This document shows positions 1 to 8,975 of a DNA stretch of 46,478 bases, in pieces; position 1 is the first letter of the stretch; the number at the start of each line of letters is the position of its first letter. Below the pieces are notes generated by a model. The model was not told the DNA's origin and searched no databases. It worked only from the letters and a program-made list of their open reading frames with translations. The translations under genes were made by a program, and so were the position numbers. The DNA lies in contig JBAZJL010000006.1 of assembly GCA_041651335.1 (NCBI GenBank), positions 1 to 46,478 of the forward strand, written 5' to 3'. This DNA is from UBA6220 sp041651335. Its GTDB lineage: Bacteria > Patescibacteriota > Minisyncoccia > Minisyncoccales > Minisyncoccaceae.

Positions 1-259
1 TCCAGCTTGCGGTTCAGCGCATAATAATTCTTTCACTTCTGCGCCAACAGCTGATTTATGCAGCGCGGGAACAGCAACCAATCCAATAACCAATACCATT
101 GGCTGGTCTTGGATTTGCACAGGATCAGCTGGAACAAATCCAGTTACTTGTTCAGCCAAAAGAACAACCACTTCAATTACTCCAGCTTGCGGTTCAGCGC
201 ATAATAATTCTTTCACTTCTGCGCCAACAGCTGATTTATGCAGCGCGGGAACAGCAACC
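1..259 (+). repeat. 180-bp in-frame tandem repeat (second copy partial)
   Basis: Bases 1-79 and 181-259 are identical, a period of exactly 180 bp or 60 codons; copies diverge at base 80 versus 260. The unit encodes a Cys/Trp-rich extracellular module. More copies may lie upstream of the window. Perfect identity at DNA level points to recent duplication or homogenisation. Confidence 0.9.
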
Positions 260-2164
260 GAAGTAATTACTAATGATTTAGGAAATTGGAGCTGGCAATG
301 TAAAAATAATAATACGGCTGTTAACTGTTTAGCTATTTTTAAACAGCAAGCCCACCCGTTAAGTTTAAAAATTTCTGCAGAACTTATTTCTGCTTCTAAT
401 CAGTTAACAAATAGCGCTTCTTATAAAATAGTTGTTTCGCTTGATCAGGCTTCAACTATGAGTAAGATAAAAATTAAAGCTTCTTCTGAAGGGGTTTCTT
501 CTCTTGAAGACAGTATCAATACTCCTGCTTTTGGGTCTCAAGGGAAAATATGGAATACTATTTTAACTTTGCCAAAAAGTACAGTCGATCGTGATTGGAC
601 GATTAAAATAATTTCTTATGATTATGCCGGGGAATTAGCAACTGTTCCTTTAAGTTATGATTATTCCGAAGTCGAAAGTCCGATGACAACAATTATTGTT
701 CCGGCAATAAAAGTTATTACGCCTTCAATAGAATGCGTTGTTGCTGAATATGAAAAAAACTGGTCTTCTTGTGTTAACGGAGAACAAACTAAAAAACTTA
801 TTACTAGTCCGGCTGGATGTGTTACTGATAAAGAAAAAATTATTAAACAACCTTGTTTTGAAAAAATCGAATGCATTTATGTTTATTCTGAATGGACATC
901 TTGTTTGAATGGAAAAAGAACTAGAACGATAATTTCAAAACAACCCAATAATTGCAATTTTGGAAATCCGTTAATCGAAGAAGGCTGTATTCAAGAAAAC
1001 ATTATTAGTTCCAGTGAACCAAAAACAGCTGAAGAACCAGAAAAAACAAATTTAGAAATAACGCAGAAACAGGCGGAAATTGATTCAATTTGTCTTCAGG
1101 CTGGAATTAATAATCAGGCTGATTGCCAGCTTTATTTATATCAAAAAAACATTGTTTCAGAATGTTTGGCCAATAATTTAACAAGCTTAGAAAAATGCCG
1201 AGAATATTTTTTAAATAAATACGGGACTCCTTTAAAATGTGTTGGCTTAGAATCAGCTAAATGTGGTTCATTGATCAATGATGTTATTTTGCCTTATTTT
1301 AAAACCCTACCCATTACCGAAGAAACAAGAAAAACATTAAGCGAAGAAGCTGGAAAATCAGTAATTATTAATACCCAAACAGAAACATTAATTATTCCTT
1401 CTTTAGAAATAGAACCAAACGAACAGCCGATTGAAGTAAAAATTCAAAACCTGCCCTTAGCAGCTTCAAACGGAGAAGTTTCTGTGGCTTTGGTTGCAAC
1501 AGAGCTAAAAGAAGAACAAAAGACTTTAGCTCCAGTAGCAATTGTTTTTGATAATAATAAAAATGGAGTGTCGGATGATTTTGAACTTCGTTTGGGAATT
1601 ACTCCAGAGAATAGACAAGCAGTAGATTCTTCAAAATTAACAGGAATTGACAAAGCCATTATTGAAGGGCAAAGCATCGAACAGCCGAAATTTAATAAAA
1701 CTGCAACAACAAGTGATGTTTTGAAAGTAGCGGAAATTAAAAATATCGATTCAGAAGATGTTGGCGGTTTGAGAAAAAATATTAGATTTGAGGGCAAGGC
1801 TTTGCCGAATCAAGTTGTTACCTTGTATGTTTATAGTGTTACGCCTATTATTTTAACGGTTCAGGCTGATGAAAATGGAAATTGGGTATATGATTTGGAT
1901 AAAACATTAATCAATGGAACCCACGAAGTTTATGTGGCAATTAATGATGACGAAGGAAAAATAATCGAAACTAGCTTACCCAAACCATTTTTTATAGAAG
2001 AAGCTTTGGCTGTTTCTATGGAAGAATTTTCTGGAATTCAAGACGCAACCTCGATTCCTGATCAATCAAAAATAATTTTAATTTTTTATGCTTTGGCTGG
2101 ATTAATTTGCGTTTTAGTTTTTGTTTCCTTGTTCTTATTGGTTAAACAAAGATTGGGAAAATAA
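2..2164 (+). CDS. Modular membrane-anchored surface protein, 5' end outside the window
   Basis: The frame is open from base 2, so the ATG at 458 is internal and the N-terminus is missing. In order I see: Cys/Trp-rich modules (pattern CGSAH...LCSAGT...WSWICTG...C) encoded by a 180-bp repeat; a beta-rich stretch; two thrombospondin-type-1-like modules near bases 730-990 (WSSCVNG and YSEWTSCLNGKRTRT, each with several Cys); a Cys-containing helical region; a calcium-loop-like DNNKNGVSDDFELRLG near 1550; an Ig-like domain at about 1780-1990; and a C-terminal membrane helix (about 2075-2145) followed by the short basic tail KQRLGK. This suggests a large extracellular protein anchored at its C-terminus, perhaps adhesive. 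Adhesion is inferred from module types only. A histidine kinase gene follows 7 bases downstream. Confidence 0.8.
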   Translation, partial: PACGSAHNNSFTSAPTADLCSAGTATNPITNTIGWSWICTGSAGTNPVTCSAKRTTTSITPACGSAHNNSFTSAPTADLCSAGTATEVITNDLGNWSWQCKNNNTAVNCLAIFKQQAHPLSLKISAELISASNQLTNSASYKIVVSLDQASTMSKIKIKASSEGVSSLEDSINTPAFGSQGKIWNTILTLPKSTVDRDWTIKIISYDYAGELATVPLSYDYSEVESPMTTIIVPAIKVITPSIECVVAEYEKNWSSCVNGEQTKKLITSPAGCVTDKEKIIKQPCFEKIECIYVYSEWTSCLNGKRTRTIISKQPNNCNFGNPLIEEGCIQENIISSSEPKTAEEPEKTNLEITQKQAEIDSICLQAGINNQADCQLYLYQKNIVSECLANNLTSLEKCREYFLNKYGTPLKCVGLESAKCGSLINDVILPYFKTLPITEETRKTLSEEAGKSVIINTQTETLIIPSLEIEPNEQPIEVKIQNLPLAASNGEVSVALVATELKEEQKTLAPVAIVFDNNKNGVSDDFELRLGITPENRQAVDSSKLTGIDKAIIEGQSIEQPKFNKTATTSDVLKVAEIKNIDSEDVGGLRKNIRFEGKALPNQVVTLYVYSVTPIILTVQADENGNWVYDLDKTLINGTHEVYVAINDDEGKIIETSLPKPFFIEEALAVSMEEFSGIQDATSIPDQSKIILIFYALAGLICVLVFVSLFLLVKQRLGK

Positions 2165-2171
2165 TTTTATT

Positions 2172-3521
2172 ATGGAGAAAAAATTATCAATAAAATTTTT
2201 ACAAGACAATCGGCAGGTTTTTTATTCGATTGCCATAATGATTCTTATTCCTACAGCAGTGATTGTAAACTCTTTATTATTCGGCCAGTCATTTCGAGAG
2301 ATTTTAGATGTTAGCCTTTGGGATCGGGGAGTGGGTATCGGACAATCCATTAATGTTGCTTTGGCCGATAAGCTTGATTCTCCAGAAAAAATGCAAGACT
2401 TTGTTGATAATTGGAAAAATTATAATGATAATACGCGGTCTTTAGATATTTTTTATCCGCAAGATGGAAAATTTAAAGTTGTGGCCAGTATGGACAGTAA
2501 TCGTTTAGAAGAAATGGAAAATTATGGAGATTATGTTTTGGCTTGGAGTAGCGAGAATCCGATTGCTCATAAAATAGTAATCAAAGAAACCAACGGAAGC
2601 AATACTTATTGGCTGGTGGTGACTCCGCTTAAAAATTTACAAGGAAAAACACAAGCCCTGCTTTCGATGCGCTTCTCTGCCACAATCGTTGAATCAAAAT
2701 TAGTGGCTGTTTTAACCGCTTCTTTTTGGGTTTTACTTATCACTGTTTTTTTTATTGTTTTGCTTTTGCTTGGAAATTCCCGCTTATTTGAATATTCAAT
2801 TCTTTATAATAAAATTAAAGAAGTTGATCAGATGAAAGATGAATTTATTTCCATGGCTTCGCACGAATTAAGAACCCCGATTACGGTTATCAAGGGTTAT
2901 GTTTCTATGGTTTTAGAACAAGGGCAAGGGCTTTCCGAGCAAACTAGAAGCGATTTGTCTATTATTGGAAATTCAGCTGACCGCTTGGCGGCATTAATCG
3001 AAGATATGTTAAACGTTAGTAGAATCGAACAAGGCCGATTGAAAATAGAAGTTAAAGAAATGGAGTCTTGGCCGATTATCGAAGAAACCGTTCAAGAGCT
3101 TAAAATCAAAGCAGATGAAAAGAACCTGGCTTTAACTTGTCTTTTAGAGACAGAAGCAAAGACAACAATCAAAATCGATAAAGATAAATTTAAACAAGTT
3201 TTAATCAATATTGTTGGCAATTCGATTAAATATACTATGAGTGGAAGCGTGGAAGTAAAAGCGTTAAAGAGAGACAAAAATTTTGTTGTTTTAATAAAAG
3301 ACACTGGCATTGGAATGACGGCGAAAGAAAGAGAACATTTATTTGAAAAGTTTTATCGGGTAAAAAGCAAAAAGACCGAAGAAATAATGGGTACAGGTTT
3401 GGGGCTATGGATTACCAAACAAATTGTTGAATTAATGAATGGAACAATTGCAGTTGATTCTATGGAGGGCGTGGGAACCCAAGTAACAATCGAATTTCCC
3501 TTGGCTGATGAAAAAAAATAA
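2172..3521 (+). CDS. Membrane-bound sensor histidine kinase
   Basis: Sensor kinase of 449 residues that should autophosphorylate on His and pass the phosphate to a response regulator. Membrane helices lie at about 16-37 and 178-201, enclosing an extracytoplasmic sensor of roughly 140 residues. No HAMP domain is apparent. The HisKA motif is SMASHELRTPITVIKGY, with H231 the likely phosphoacceptor. The ATPase domain has the N box around N350, DTGIGM at 377-382 and GTGLGL at 407-412. I chose the ATG at 2172 because the frame open from 2121 overlaps the preceding gene and adds only MFPCSYWLN-like sequence. No response regulator is adjacent; the ECF sigma gene follows and the partner is unknown. 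Confidence 0.93.
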   Translation: MEKKLSIKFLQDNRQVFYSIAIMILIPTAVIVNSLLFGQSFREILDVSLWDRGVGIGQSINVALADKLDSPEKMQDFVDNWKNYNDNTRSLDIFYPQDGKFKVVASMDSNRLEEMENYGDYVLAWSSENPIAHKIVIKETNGSNTYWLVVTPLKNLQGKTQALLSMRFSATIVESKLVAVLTASFWVLLITVFFIVLLLLGNSRLFEYSILYNKIKEVDQMKDEFISMASHELRTPITVIKGYVSMVLEQGQGLSEQTRSDLSIIGNSADRLAALIEDMLNVSRIEQGRLKIEVKEMESWPIIEETVQELKIKADEKNLALTCLLETEAKTTIKIDKDKFKQVLINIVGNSIKYTMSGSVEVKALKRDKNFVVLIKDTGIGMTAKEREHLFEKFYRVKSKKTEEIMGTGLGLWITKQIVELMNGTIAVDSMEGVGTQVTIEFPLADEKK

Positions 3522-3527
3522 CACCCC

Positions 3528-3556
3528 TTGTTTTATTTAAGAATATAAATTATAAT
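3528..3556 (+). promoter_or_regulatory. Probable sigma-70-type promoter of the ECF sigma gene
   Basis: TTGTTT at 3528-3533 and TATAAT at 3551-3556 are separated by 17 bases. The predicted transcript would begin near 3563, leaving only about six bases before the ATG at 3569, so a leaderless or near-leaderless mRNA is likely. Confidence 0.55.
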
Positions 3557-3568
3557 TTTTTCGGAAAT

Positions 3569-4129
3569 ATGGATAATTTATCAGACGAACAATTGGTGGA
3601 AAAATATCTTCAGGGTGATAAAAGCGCTTTGGAGTTTTTGATTTCAAGATATTTAAAAGTTATTTATAATTTTGCTTATCATTATGCGGGAAATAGCGCT
3701 GACGCTGAAGATATTACCCAGGACGCTTTTTTAAAAGTTTGGAAAAATATTAGAAAATTCGATTCGCAAAAAAAATTCAAAAATTGGATTTTTGAAATAA
3801 CTAAAAATACGGCTATTGATTTATCCCGTAAAAAAAAGATTATTCCTTTTTCTTGTTTCGAAGGAGAAAATGGCGAAAATTTTTTAATAGAAACTTTGTG
3901 CGACAAAAATCCCTTACCTTTGGAAATTTGTGAAAAAAAATATTTATCCGCTCAATTAACCAGTTCATTGGAAAAGGTTTCTCCCCAAGGAAAAAAAATT
4001 ATTTTTATGCATTTAAACGAAGATCTTACTTTTAAAGAAATTGCCGGGATCTTAGGAGAATCAATCAACACTATCAAAAGCCGGTATCGGCGAGCTATTC
4101 TGGAACTAAAAAAAGAATTTTCTAATTAA
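3569..4129 (+). CDS. ECF-family RNA polymerase sigma factor
   Basis: Sigma-70 family protein of 186 residues, the usual ECF length. The region-2 signature is at about 46-92 (DAEDITQDAFLKVWKNI, then KFKNWIFEITKNTAIDLSR) and the region-4 helix-turn-helix at about 150-182 (LTFKEIAGILGESINTIKSR). It should redirect RNA polymerase to a small regulon. A clear terminator follows the stop. Next comes a small membrane protein with anti-sigma-like traits, then DUF5666 and MacAB-like genes, so I infer that this factor controls an envelope-related operon. The target promoter is not known. Confidence 0.93.
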   Translation: MDNLSDEQLVEKYLQGDKSALEFLISRYLKVIYNFAYHYAGNSADAEDITQDAFLKVWKNIRKFDSQKKFKNWIFEITKNTAIDLSRKKKIIPFSCFEGENGENFLIETLCDKNPLPLEICEKKYLSAQLTSSLEKVSPQGKKIIFMHLNEDLTFKEIAGILGESINTIKSRYRRAILELKKEFSN

Positions 4130-4133
4130 AATT

Positions 4134-4155
4134 AAAGCGCCTCAAGGGCGCTTTT
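4134..4155 (+). terminator. Rho-independent terminator after the sigma factor
   Basis: AAAGCGCC (4134-4141) pairs with GGCGCTTT (4147-4154) around a five-base loop, and the 3' arm runs into a T tract. It separates the sigma gene from the operon at 4197, unless read-through or an internal promoter serves the latter. Confidence 0.85.
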
Positions 4156-4196
4156 TTAAAAGCACCAAATTTGATTTTTTATTCGTAGTAATTATT

Positions 4197-4598
4197 ATGA
4201 GTAAAAATAATCAAGAAATAGAACCCCCGGCTCATCTTTTAAATAAAATAATGGGTCGGATAGAACAAGAAGAAAGACTTCTTGCTTTAAAAAGAAGAAT
4301 TTTTGGATTTTTTATCAGTTTAACCGGTTTAATTGTTTTCTTTTTTTACAGCCTGAGGGTAGTTATAGAAACCTTTACCAGCACTGGCTTTAGTAAATAT
4401 TTTTCTTTGATTTTTACGGATACAGCTATTGTAATTAATTATTGGCAGAGTTTTTTTGCCACTCTTTTAGAATCATTTCCCGCAGCCGAAACAGCGATTT
4501 TTTTAGTTATTATTTTAGGATTATTACAATTATTTAAGACTATTTTAAAAGATTTAAAAAAATATAAAAAAATACAAAATATTTATGGATTTAAATAA
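4197..4598 (+). CDS. Small two-helix membrane protein, possible anti-sigma partner
   Basis: Protein of 133 residues that I do not recognise as a named family. The cytoplasmic N-terminus (EPPAHLLNKIMGRIEQEERL) resembles the start of anti-sigma or sigma-linked membrane proteins, where a PP..L..KI..RI helix precedes a membrane anchor. Hydrophobic helices lie at about 34-55 and 98-118, with a short segment between them and a lysine-rich C-terminus. Its position right after an ECF sigma gene supports an anti-sigma role, but no conserved zinc-binding motif is present. It overlaps the next gene by 14 bases, indicating co-translation. Confidence 0.75.
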   Translation: MSKNNQEIEPPAHLLNKIMGRIEQEERLLALKRRIFGFFISLTGLIVFFFYSLRVVIETFTSTGFSKYFSLIFTDTAIVINYWQSFFATLLESFPAAETAIFLVIILGLLQLFKTILKDLKKYKKIQNIYGFK

Positions 4599-5052
4599 TT
4601 TTTTACAATCAAAAAATTTTAATATTATAACCTGGATACTTTTAGGAATCATTATCCTTTTATTGGTTTTTAAATTAGGGATGGACGTTGGTTTTAAAAA
4701 AGCTGAATTTTCTCATCGTTGGGGAGAAAATTATTATCGAAATTTTGCCGGACCAGCGGAAAGGTTTCCCAAAAATATGATGGGACCCGATGATTTTATG
4801 GATGCTCATGGGGTTTTTGGACAGATTATAAAAATAGATAACTCTGCGCTTATTATTAAAGATCGAAACGATATGGAAAAAATAGTTTCAATTAACGAAA
4901 AAACAATAATTAGAAATTTTGATAAAAATATAACCCAAGAAGAATTAAAAATTGATAACCACGTTGTTGTTATCGGAGAACCAGACGAAAGCGGAAAAAT
5001 TATTTCTCGATTGATTAGAATTTTGCCCTTACCGCCAGAAATGAAAAAATAA
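4585..5052 (+). CDS. Membrane-anchored DUF5666-like protein
   Basis: Protein of 155 residues with one N-terminal membrane helix (about 12-32) and a C-terminal small beta domain (about 75-148). The pattern is GQIIKIDNSALIIKD...KTIIRN...LKIDNHVVVIGEPD, typical of DUF5666/OB-like domains. The domain probably sits outside the membrane; its ligand is unknown. A linker rich in Met, Phe and Gly (FPKNMMGPDDFMDAHG) precedes it. A second protein of the same type lies at the end of this cluster (8976-9401), so the two bracket the MacAB-like genes. Confidence 0.78.
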   Translation: MDLNNFLQSKNFNIITWILLGIIILLLVFKLGMDVGFKKAEFSHRWGENYYRNFAGPAERFPKNMMGPDDFMDAHGVFGQIIKIDNSALIIKDRNDMEKIVSINEKTIIRNFDKNITQEELKIDNHVVVIGEPDESGKIISRLIRILPLPPEMKK

Positions 5053-5072
5053 AGAATAAAAATTATTATATT

Positions 5073-6908
5073 ATGCTAAATGTATTTAAAAAATTATTAA
5101 AAATTATTGTTTCTCATAAGATAATCTCCGGAATATTATTAGTGATTATTGCCAGTGTTTGGTTTTGGAGCGGAACAATTAACAAAGATCAAAATATAGT
5201 AAAATATGTTGTTTCGCTGGCTAATAAGGGAACCTTAATTACTTCTGTTTCTGGAACCGGACAGGTTTCTTCTTCAAACGAAATTACGATTAACTCCAAA
5301 GCCTCAGGAGAAATAACTTATCTTGAAGTTTTGGCTGGGCAAGAAGTTGAAGAAGGCAAACTTTTATTAAAAATAAATTCTTCTGAGGCCGAGCAATCGA
5401 TTAAAGACGCCCAAACCAGTTATGATTTAGCGTTTTTATCTTTAGAAGAATTAGTTGCTCCTCCGGACGAGCTTTCTTTAATGCAGGCTGAAGACGCTCT
5501 TACTTCAGCCAAAGATTCAAAAACAAACGCCGAAACTTCTTTAGAAAAAGCTTATGATGATGGCTTTACTTCTGTTTCCAATGTTTTCTTAGACTTGCCG
5601 GAAATAATGTCTGGATTAGATGATATTATTTACGGCGATACTTTTAATGATTATCAGGGAAACGCAGATTATTATGCGGGAATTGTTTCAGGATTAACAG
5701 GCAAAGAAAAAATTAATCAATACAAGCAGGATTGTTTTGATAAATATTTTTTAGCCCGCGAAGCTTATGACAAAAACTTTGAAAATTATAAAAAAATCAG
5801 TCGATATTCTTCTGAACAGGAAATAGAAAATTTAATCAATGAGACTCAGGAAACAAACATTTTAATATCAGACGCTATTAAAAGCACTAATAATTTGATT
5901 CAATTTTATAAAGATGAGCTTGTGAGCAGAAGATTGAATCCGAATCCTGTCTCTGACACTCATCTTTCAAGCTTAAATAGTTATACTAGCAAAACCAATA
6001 ATTTTATTTCTTCTTTGCTTTCTTTGAAGCAAACAATTCAGAATGCAAAAAATTCCATAATTAGCGCGGAAAGAAATATAATCGAAAAACAGCTTTCTTT
6101 AGATAAAATAAAAGCAGGAGCAACCGAAATTAATATTAAATCTCAAGAAATGGCAGTAGCGCAAAAGAAAAATGCGCTTTTAACTGCTCAGAAAAATTTA
6201 GCTAATTATTATGTTTACGCTCCTTTTTTCGGAACTGTGGCAAAAATCAATGTTACCAAAGGAGAGACAATTTCTTCGGGAAATTCTTTAATGACATTTA
6301 TTTCCAAAGGAAAAATTGTCAACATTTCTTTAAACGAAGTTGATATTTCTAAGGTTAGTATTGGGAATTTAGCAAATTTAAGTTTTGATGCTATAGAAGG
6401 GTTAACGCTTGTTGGAAAAGTTTCCCAAATTGATACTATCGGCACGGTTTCTTCGGGAGTAGTGAATTATAATGTGGAAATAAGCTTTGATGACGATTCC
6501 AATCAGGTTAAACCAGGAATGAGCACATCGGTTTCTATTACTACCGAAGCCAAACCAGATGTCTTGTTGGTGCCTAATTCAGCAATTAAATCTTCTAATG
6601 GCGGTTATTATGTGGAAGTTCCAGGCATTAAAGTTGAAGAAAATTTATTGGATAACAACAAAGGAGTAGTTATTTCTAGCACAATCGGAACGAAAACAGT
6701 AGAGATAGGATCAGCTAACGATTCTTATACAGAAATTATTAGCGGTTTAAGTGAAAATGAGCAGATAATTTCAAGCACAATTAATAGTGCCACAGCAAAT
6801 AAAAGCACATCTTCAAATTCGAAAACCTCTACTTCAACAAATTCAAATTCGGAAAGAAATATCAATACCAATATGATGATTCCTGGGGCAGGGGGACCTC
6901 CTAATTAA
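5073..6908 (+). CDS. MacA/HlyD-family adaptor subunit of an ABC export system
   Basis: Protein of 611 residues with an N-terminal membrane helix (about 15-33). Next come the first half of a lipoyl-like domain (about 58-105, VSGTGQVSSSNEITINSKAS), a long helical and coiled-coil insertion (about 105-375), the second lipoyl half (YYVYAPFFGTVAKINVTKGE), a beta-barrel domain (about 410-485) and a membrane-proximal domain. It ends in a Ser/Thr/Asn-rich tail (TSSNSKTSTSTNSNS). In the MacA family such proteins link a MacB-type ABC transporter to its exit path. Patescibacteria are thought to lack a typical outer membrane, so the partner outside is unclear. The coiled-coil insertion is long for the family. 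Confidence 0.88.
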   Translation: MLNVFKKLLKIIVSHKIISGILLVIIASVWFWSGTINKDQNIVKYVVSLANKGTLITSVSGTGQVSSSNEITINSKASGEITYLEVLAGQEVEEGKLLLKINSSEAEQSIKDAQTSYDLAFLSLEELVAPPDELSLMQAEDALTSAKDSKTNAETSLEKAYDDGFTSVSNVFLDLPEIMSGLDDIIYGDTFNDYQGNADYYAGIVSGLTGKEKINQYKQDCFDKYFLAREAYDKNFENYKKISRYSSEQEIENLINETQETNILISDAIKSTNNLIQFYKDELVSRRLNPNPVSDTHLSSLNSYTSKTNNFISSLLSLKQTIQNAKNSIISAERNIIEKQLSLDKIKAGATEINIKSQEMAVAQKKNALLTAQKNLANYYVYAPFFGTVAKINVTKGETISSGNSLMTFISKGKIVNISLNEVDISKVSIGNLANLSFDAIEGLTLVGKVSQIDTIGTVSSGVVNYNVEISFDDDSNQVKPGMSTSVSITTEAKPDVLLVPNSAIKSSNGGYYVEVPGIKVEENLLDNNKGVVISSTIGTKTVEIGSANDSYTEIISGLSENEQIISSTINSATANKSTSSNSKTSTSTNSNSERNINTNMMIPGAGGPPN

Positions 6909-6918
6909 AAAAACAATC

Positions 6919-7614
6919 ATGATCGAGCTTAAAAACATAACAAAAGAATATTTTACTATTGCTGGATCGGTTCCGGTTTTAAAAGATGTTTCTTTAAAAA
7001 TTTTTGATGGAGAATTCGTGGCTATTACCGGTCCGTCTGGTTCTGGAAAGTCTACTTTGATGAATATTATCGGCGCCTTAGATGTTCCAACCAAAGGAGA
7101 ATATATTTTAGATAAAAAAGAAGTTTCTCAATTATCAGACGATGATTTAGCGGAAATTAGAAATAAAAAAATAGGATTTGTTTTTCAAACATTTAATCTT
7201 TTGCCAAGAGCTACTGTTTTGCGCAATGTTAGCATTCCTTTAATTTATGCAGAAACGTCAAAAGCAGAAAGAGAGATAAGAGCTAGACAGGCTCTAAAAG
7301 ATGCTGGTCTAGATGAGGCTTTTTATAACCATTTAAGTAACCAATTATCTGGAGGACAAATGCAAAGGGTAGCCATTGCTCGGGCCTTGGTTAATAATCC
7401 TTCTTTGATTTTAGCTGACGAACCAACTGGAAATTTAGATTCAAAAACAGGCGAAATAGTTTTGAAAACATTTACTGATTTAAATAGAAATCAAAACAGA
7501 ACAATTGTTTTAATTACCCATGAACGCGAAGTAGCCGAGCATGCTGATCGGATAATTAGCATTAGAGACGGAGTGATTGTTTCTGATTTTGGTGATTTAA
7601 AACAAAAAGCATAA
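6919..7614 (+). CDS. MacB/LolD-type ABC transporter ATPase
   Basis: ATPase of 231 residues, normal for this family. Walker A is GPSGSGKS with K44; the Q-loop is VFQTFNLLPR (about 88-97); the signature LSGGQMQRVAIARAL lies at about 143-157; Walker B is LILADEPTGNLDSKTG; and the switch histidine is in LITHERE. It should drive the FtsX-type permease encoded 4 bases downstream, with the adaptor encoded 10 bases upstream. This is the MacB arrangement split into separate ATPase and permease genes. Confidence 0.94.
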   Translation: MIELKNITKEYFTIAGSVPVLKDVSLKIFDGEFVAITGPSGSGKSTLMNIIGALDVPTKGEYILDKKEVSQLSDDDLAEIRNKKIGFVFQTFNLLPRATVLRNVSIPLIYAETSKAEREIRARQALKDAGLDEAFYNHLSNQLSGGQMQRVAIARALVNNPSLILADEPTGNLDSKTGEIVLKTFTDLNRNQNRTIVLITHEREVAEHADRIISIRDGVIVSDFGDLKQKA

Positions 7615-7618
7615 TTTT

Positions 7619-8842
7619 ATGAAAATTCAAGACTTAATTGAAGAAATTTTTTTTGCATTATTAGCCAATAAAGCTCGTTCTTTTTTAACGATTTTGGGGA
7701 TTGTTATCGGAATCGGTTCGGTGATAGTGATGATTGCTATCGGCCAAGGATCGCAAAGCAAGATTACCTCAAGCATTGAATCTTTGGGTGCTAATTTAAT
7801 TGTTGTTAGTCCGGGGACACAAAGAGGATTTGGCATGATGGTAAGCGGGGGAAGAGGTTCGGCTCAAAGTTTGACAATCGATGACGCCGAAGCGATTAAA
7901 AATGAATTGAGCTTAGTAAAAGCAATTGAACCAGAAGTTTCTTCTCGATATCAAGTTTTAGCTAAAGGAACAAATACCAATGTTTCTGTGGTTGGAACAA
8001 ATAACGATTATCTTTTAGTGAGAAACATGCAGATCGGAGAAGGGTCTTTTATTTCCGAACAAGACTTAAAAAATAAATCAAAAATTGCAATTTTGGGCAC
8101 AACTGTTCGTGATGATTTATTTGGAGAAAACGCTGAAGCAGTCGGACAGACTATCAGAATTAACGGGATTGAGTTTAAGGTGACTGGCATTACTATCGCC
8201 AAGGGCGGAAATACTATGAATAGCCAAGACAATATGGTTTTTATTCCTATTACTACAGCCCAGCAATATTTGTCTGGAAGTAAATATGTCAGCAGTATTT
8301 ATGTTTCAGCCATAGATCAGAAATCAATGACTATTTTGCAAGAACAGATAACATCTTTGCTTTTAGAGCGACATAATATTTCTGATCCTGATAGTGCTGA
8401 TTTTTCAACTACCAATCAAGCGGATATTACCGAAACCGCTACCTCGGTTGCTGATACTTTTACCATTCTTTTAGCTTCCGTGGCTTCAATTTCTTTAATT
8501 GTTGGCGGAATTGGAATTATGAATATGATGTTGACGACGGTTACAGAAAGAACCAGGGAAATAGGGCTAAGAAAGGCTGTGGGCGCAAAAAAGAAAAATG
8601 TTAATTTGCAATTTTTGGGAGAGGCAATGGCTTTAACTTTTTTGGGCGGATTGATTGGTATAATTTTAGGATGGTTAGTTTCTTTTGGGCTTGATTATTT
8701 TGCGATAACCACAACCAAGGTTTCTTTTTGGTCGATTATTTTAGCTTTTGGAGTTTCGGCTTTGATTGGAATTTCTTTTGGTTATTATCCAGCTAGTCGA
8801 GCTTCAAAATTAAATCCTATTGAAGCATTAAGATACGAATAA
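7619..8842 (+). CDS. MacB-like FtsX-type ABC permease
   Basis: Permease of 407 residues. The first membrane helix is at about 18-40 (SFLTILGIVIGIGSVIVMI), followed by a MacB-type extracytoplasmic domain (about 45-270) and three C-terminal helices (about 278-302, 330-352 and 362-385). The C-terminal motif is PASRASKLNPIEALRYE, and the conserved segment TERTREIGLRKAVGAKKK lies between helices 2 and 3. With the adaptor and ATPase genes just upstream it forms a complete MacAB-like exporter or mechanotransducer. The substrate cannot be told from sequence. Confidence 0.93.
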   Translation: MKIQDLIEEIFFALLANKARSFLTILGIVIGIGSVIVMIAIGQGSQSKITSSIESLGANLIVVSPGTQRGFGMMVSGGRGSAQSLTIDDAEAIKNELSLVKAIEPEVSSRYQVLAKGTNTNVSVVGTNNDYLLVRNMQIGEGSFISEQDLKNKSKIAILGTTVRDDLFGENAEAVGQTIRINGIEFKVTGITIAKGGNTMNSQDNMVFIPITTAQQYLSGSKYVSSIYVSAIDQKSMTILQEQITSLLLERHNISDPDSADFSTTNQADITETATSVADTFTILLASVASISLIVGGIGIMNMMLTTVTERTREIGLRKAVGAKKKNVNLQFLGEAMALTFLGGLIGIILGWLVSFGLDYFAITTTKVSFWSIILAFGVSALIGISFGYYPASRASKLNPIEALRYE

Positions 8843-8892
8843 ATAAAAAGGTCGAAAAAGATTAATTTATTGTTAGAGATAATTTAATAATA

Positions 8893-8952
8893 GCTCTGGG
8901 GGGTTCGGGCAAATTTCAGTAAAACGGCTTTGCTTATACGACCCCTTAGAGC
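8893..8952. other. GC-rich 12-bp stem-loop between genes
   Basis: GCTCTGGGGGGT (8893-8904) pairs fully with ACCCCTTAGAGC (8941-8952), counting two G-T wobbles, around a 36-base loop. It stands out against AT-rich flanks. A T run (ATGATTTTTT) follows a few bases later on the plus strand, so it may act as a long-loop terminator or as a structured leader of the gene at 8976. I could not match it to a known RNA. Confidence 0.55.
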
Positions 8953-8975
8953 ATGATTTTTTAAAAAGAGACAAA

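Noticed and set aside
458..2164. ATG at 458 as the start of the first gene
   Set aside because: The same frame is open to base 2 and encodes the repeated Cys/Trp module, so 458 is internal and the gene is 5'-truncated by the window.
2121..2171. Upstream start for the histidine kinase
   Set aside because: It lies inside the preceding gene; the ATG at 2172 directly precedes a basic segment and membrane helix as expected.
8893..8952. tRNA-like fold
   Set aside because: A seven-base acceptor-like pairing can be drawn, but there is no T-arm with TTC, no D-arm and the length is only 60 bases.
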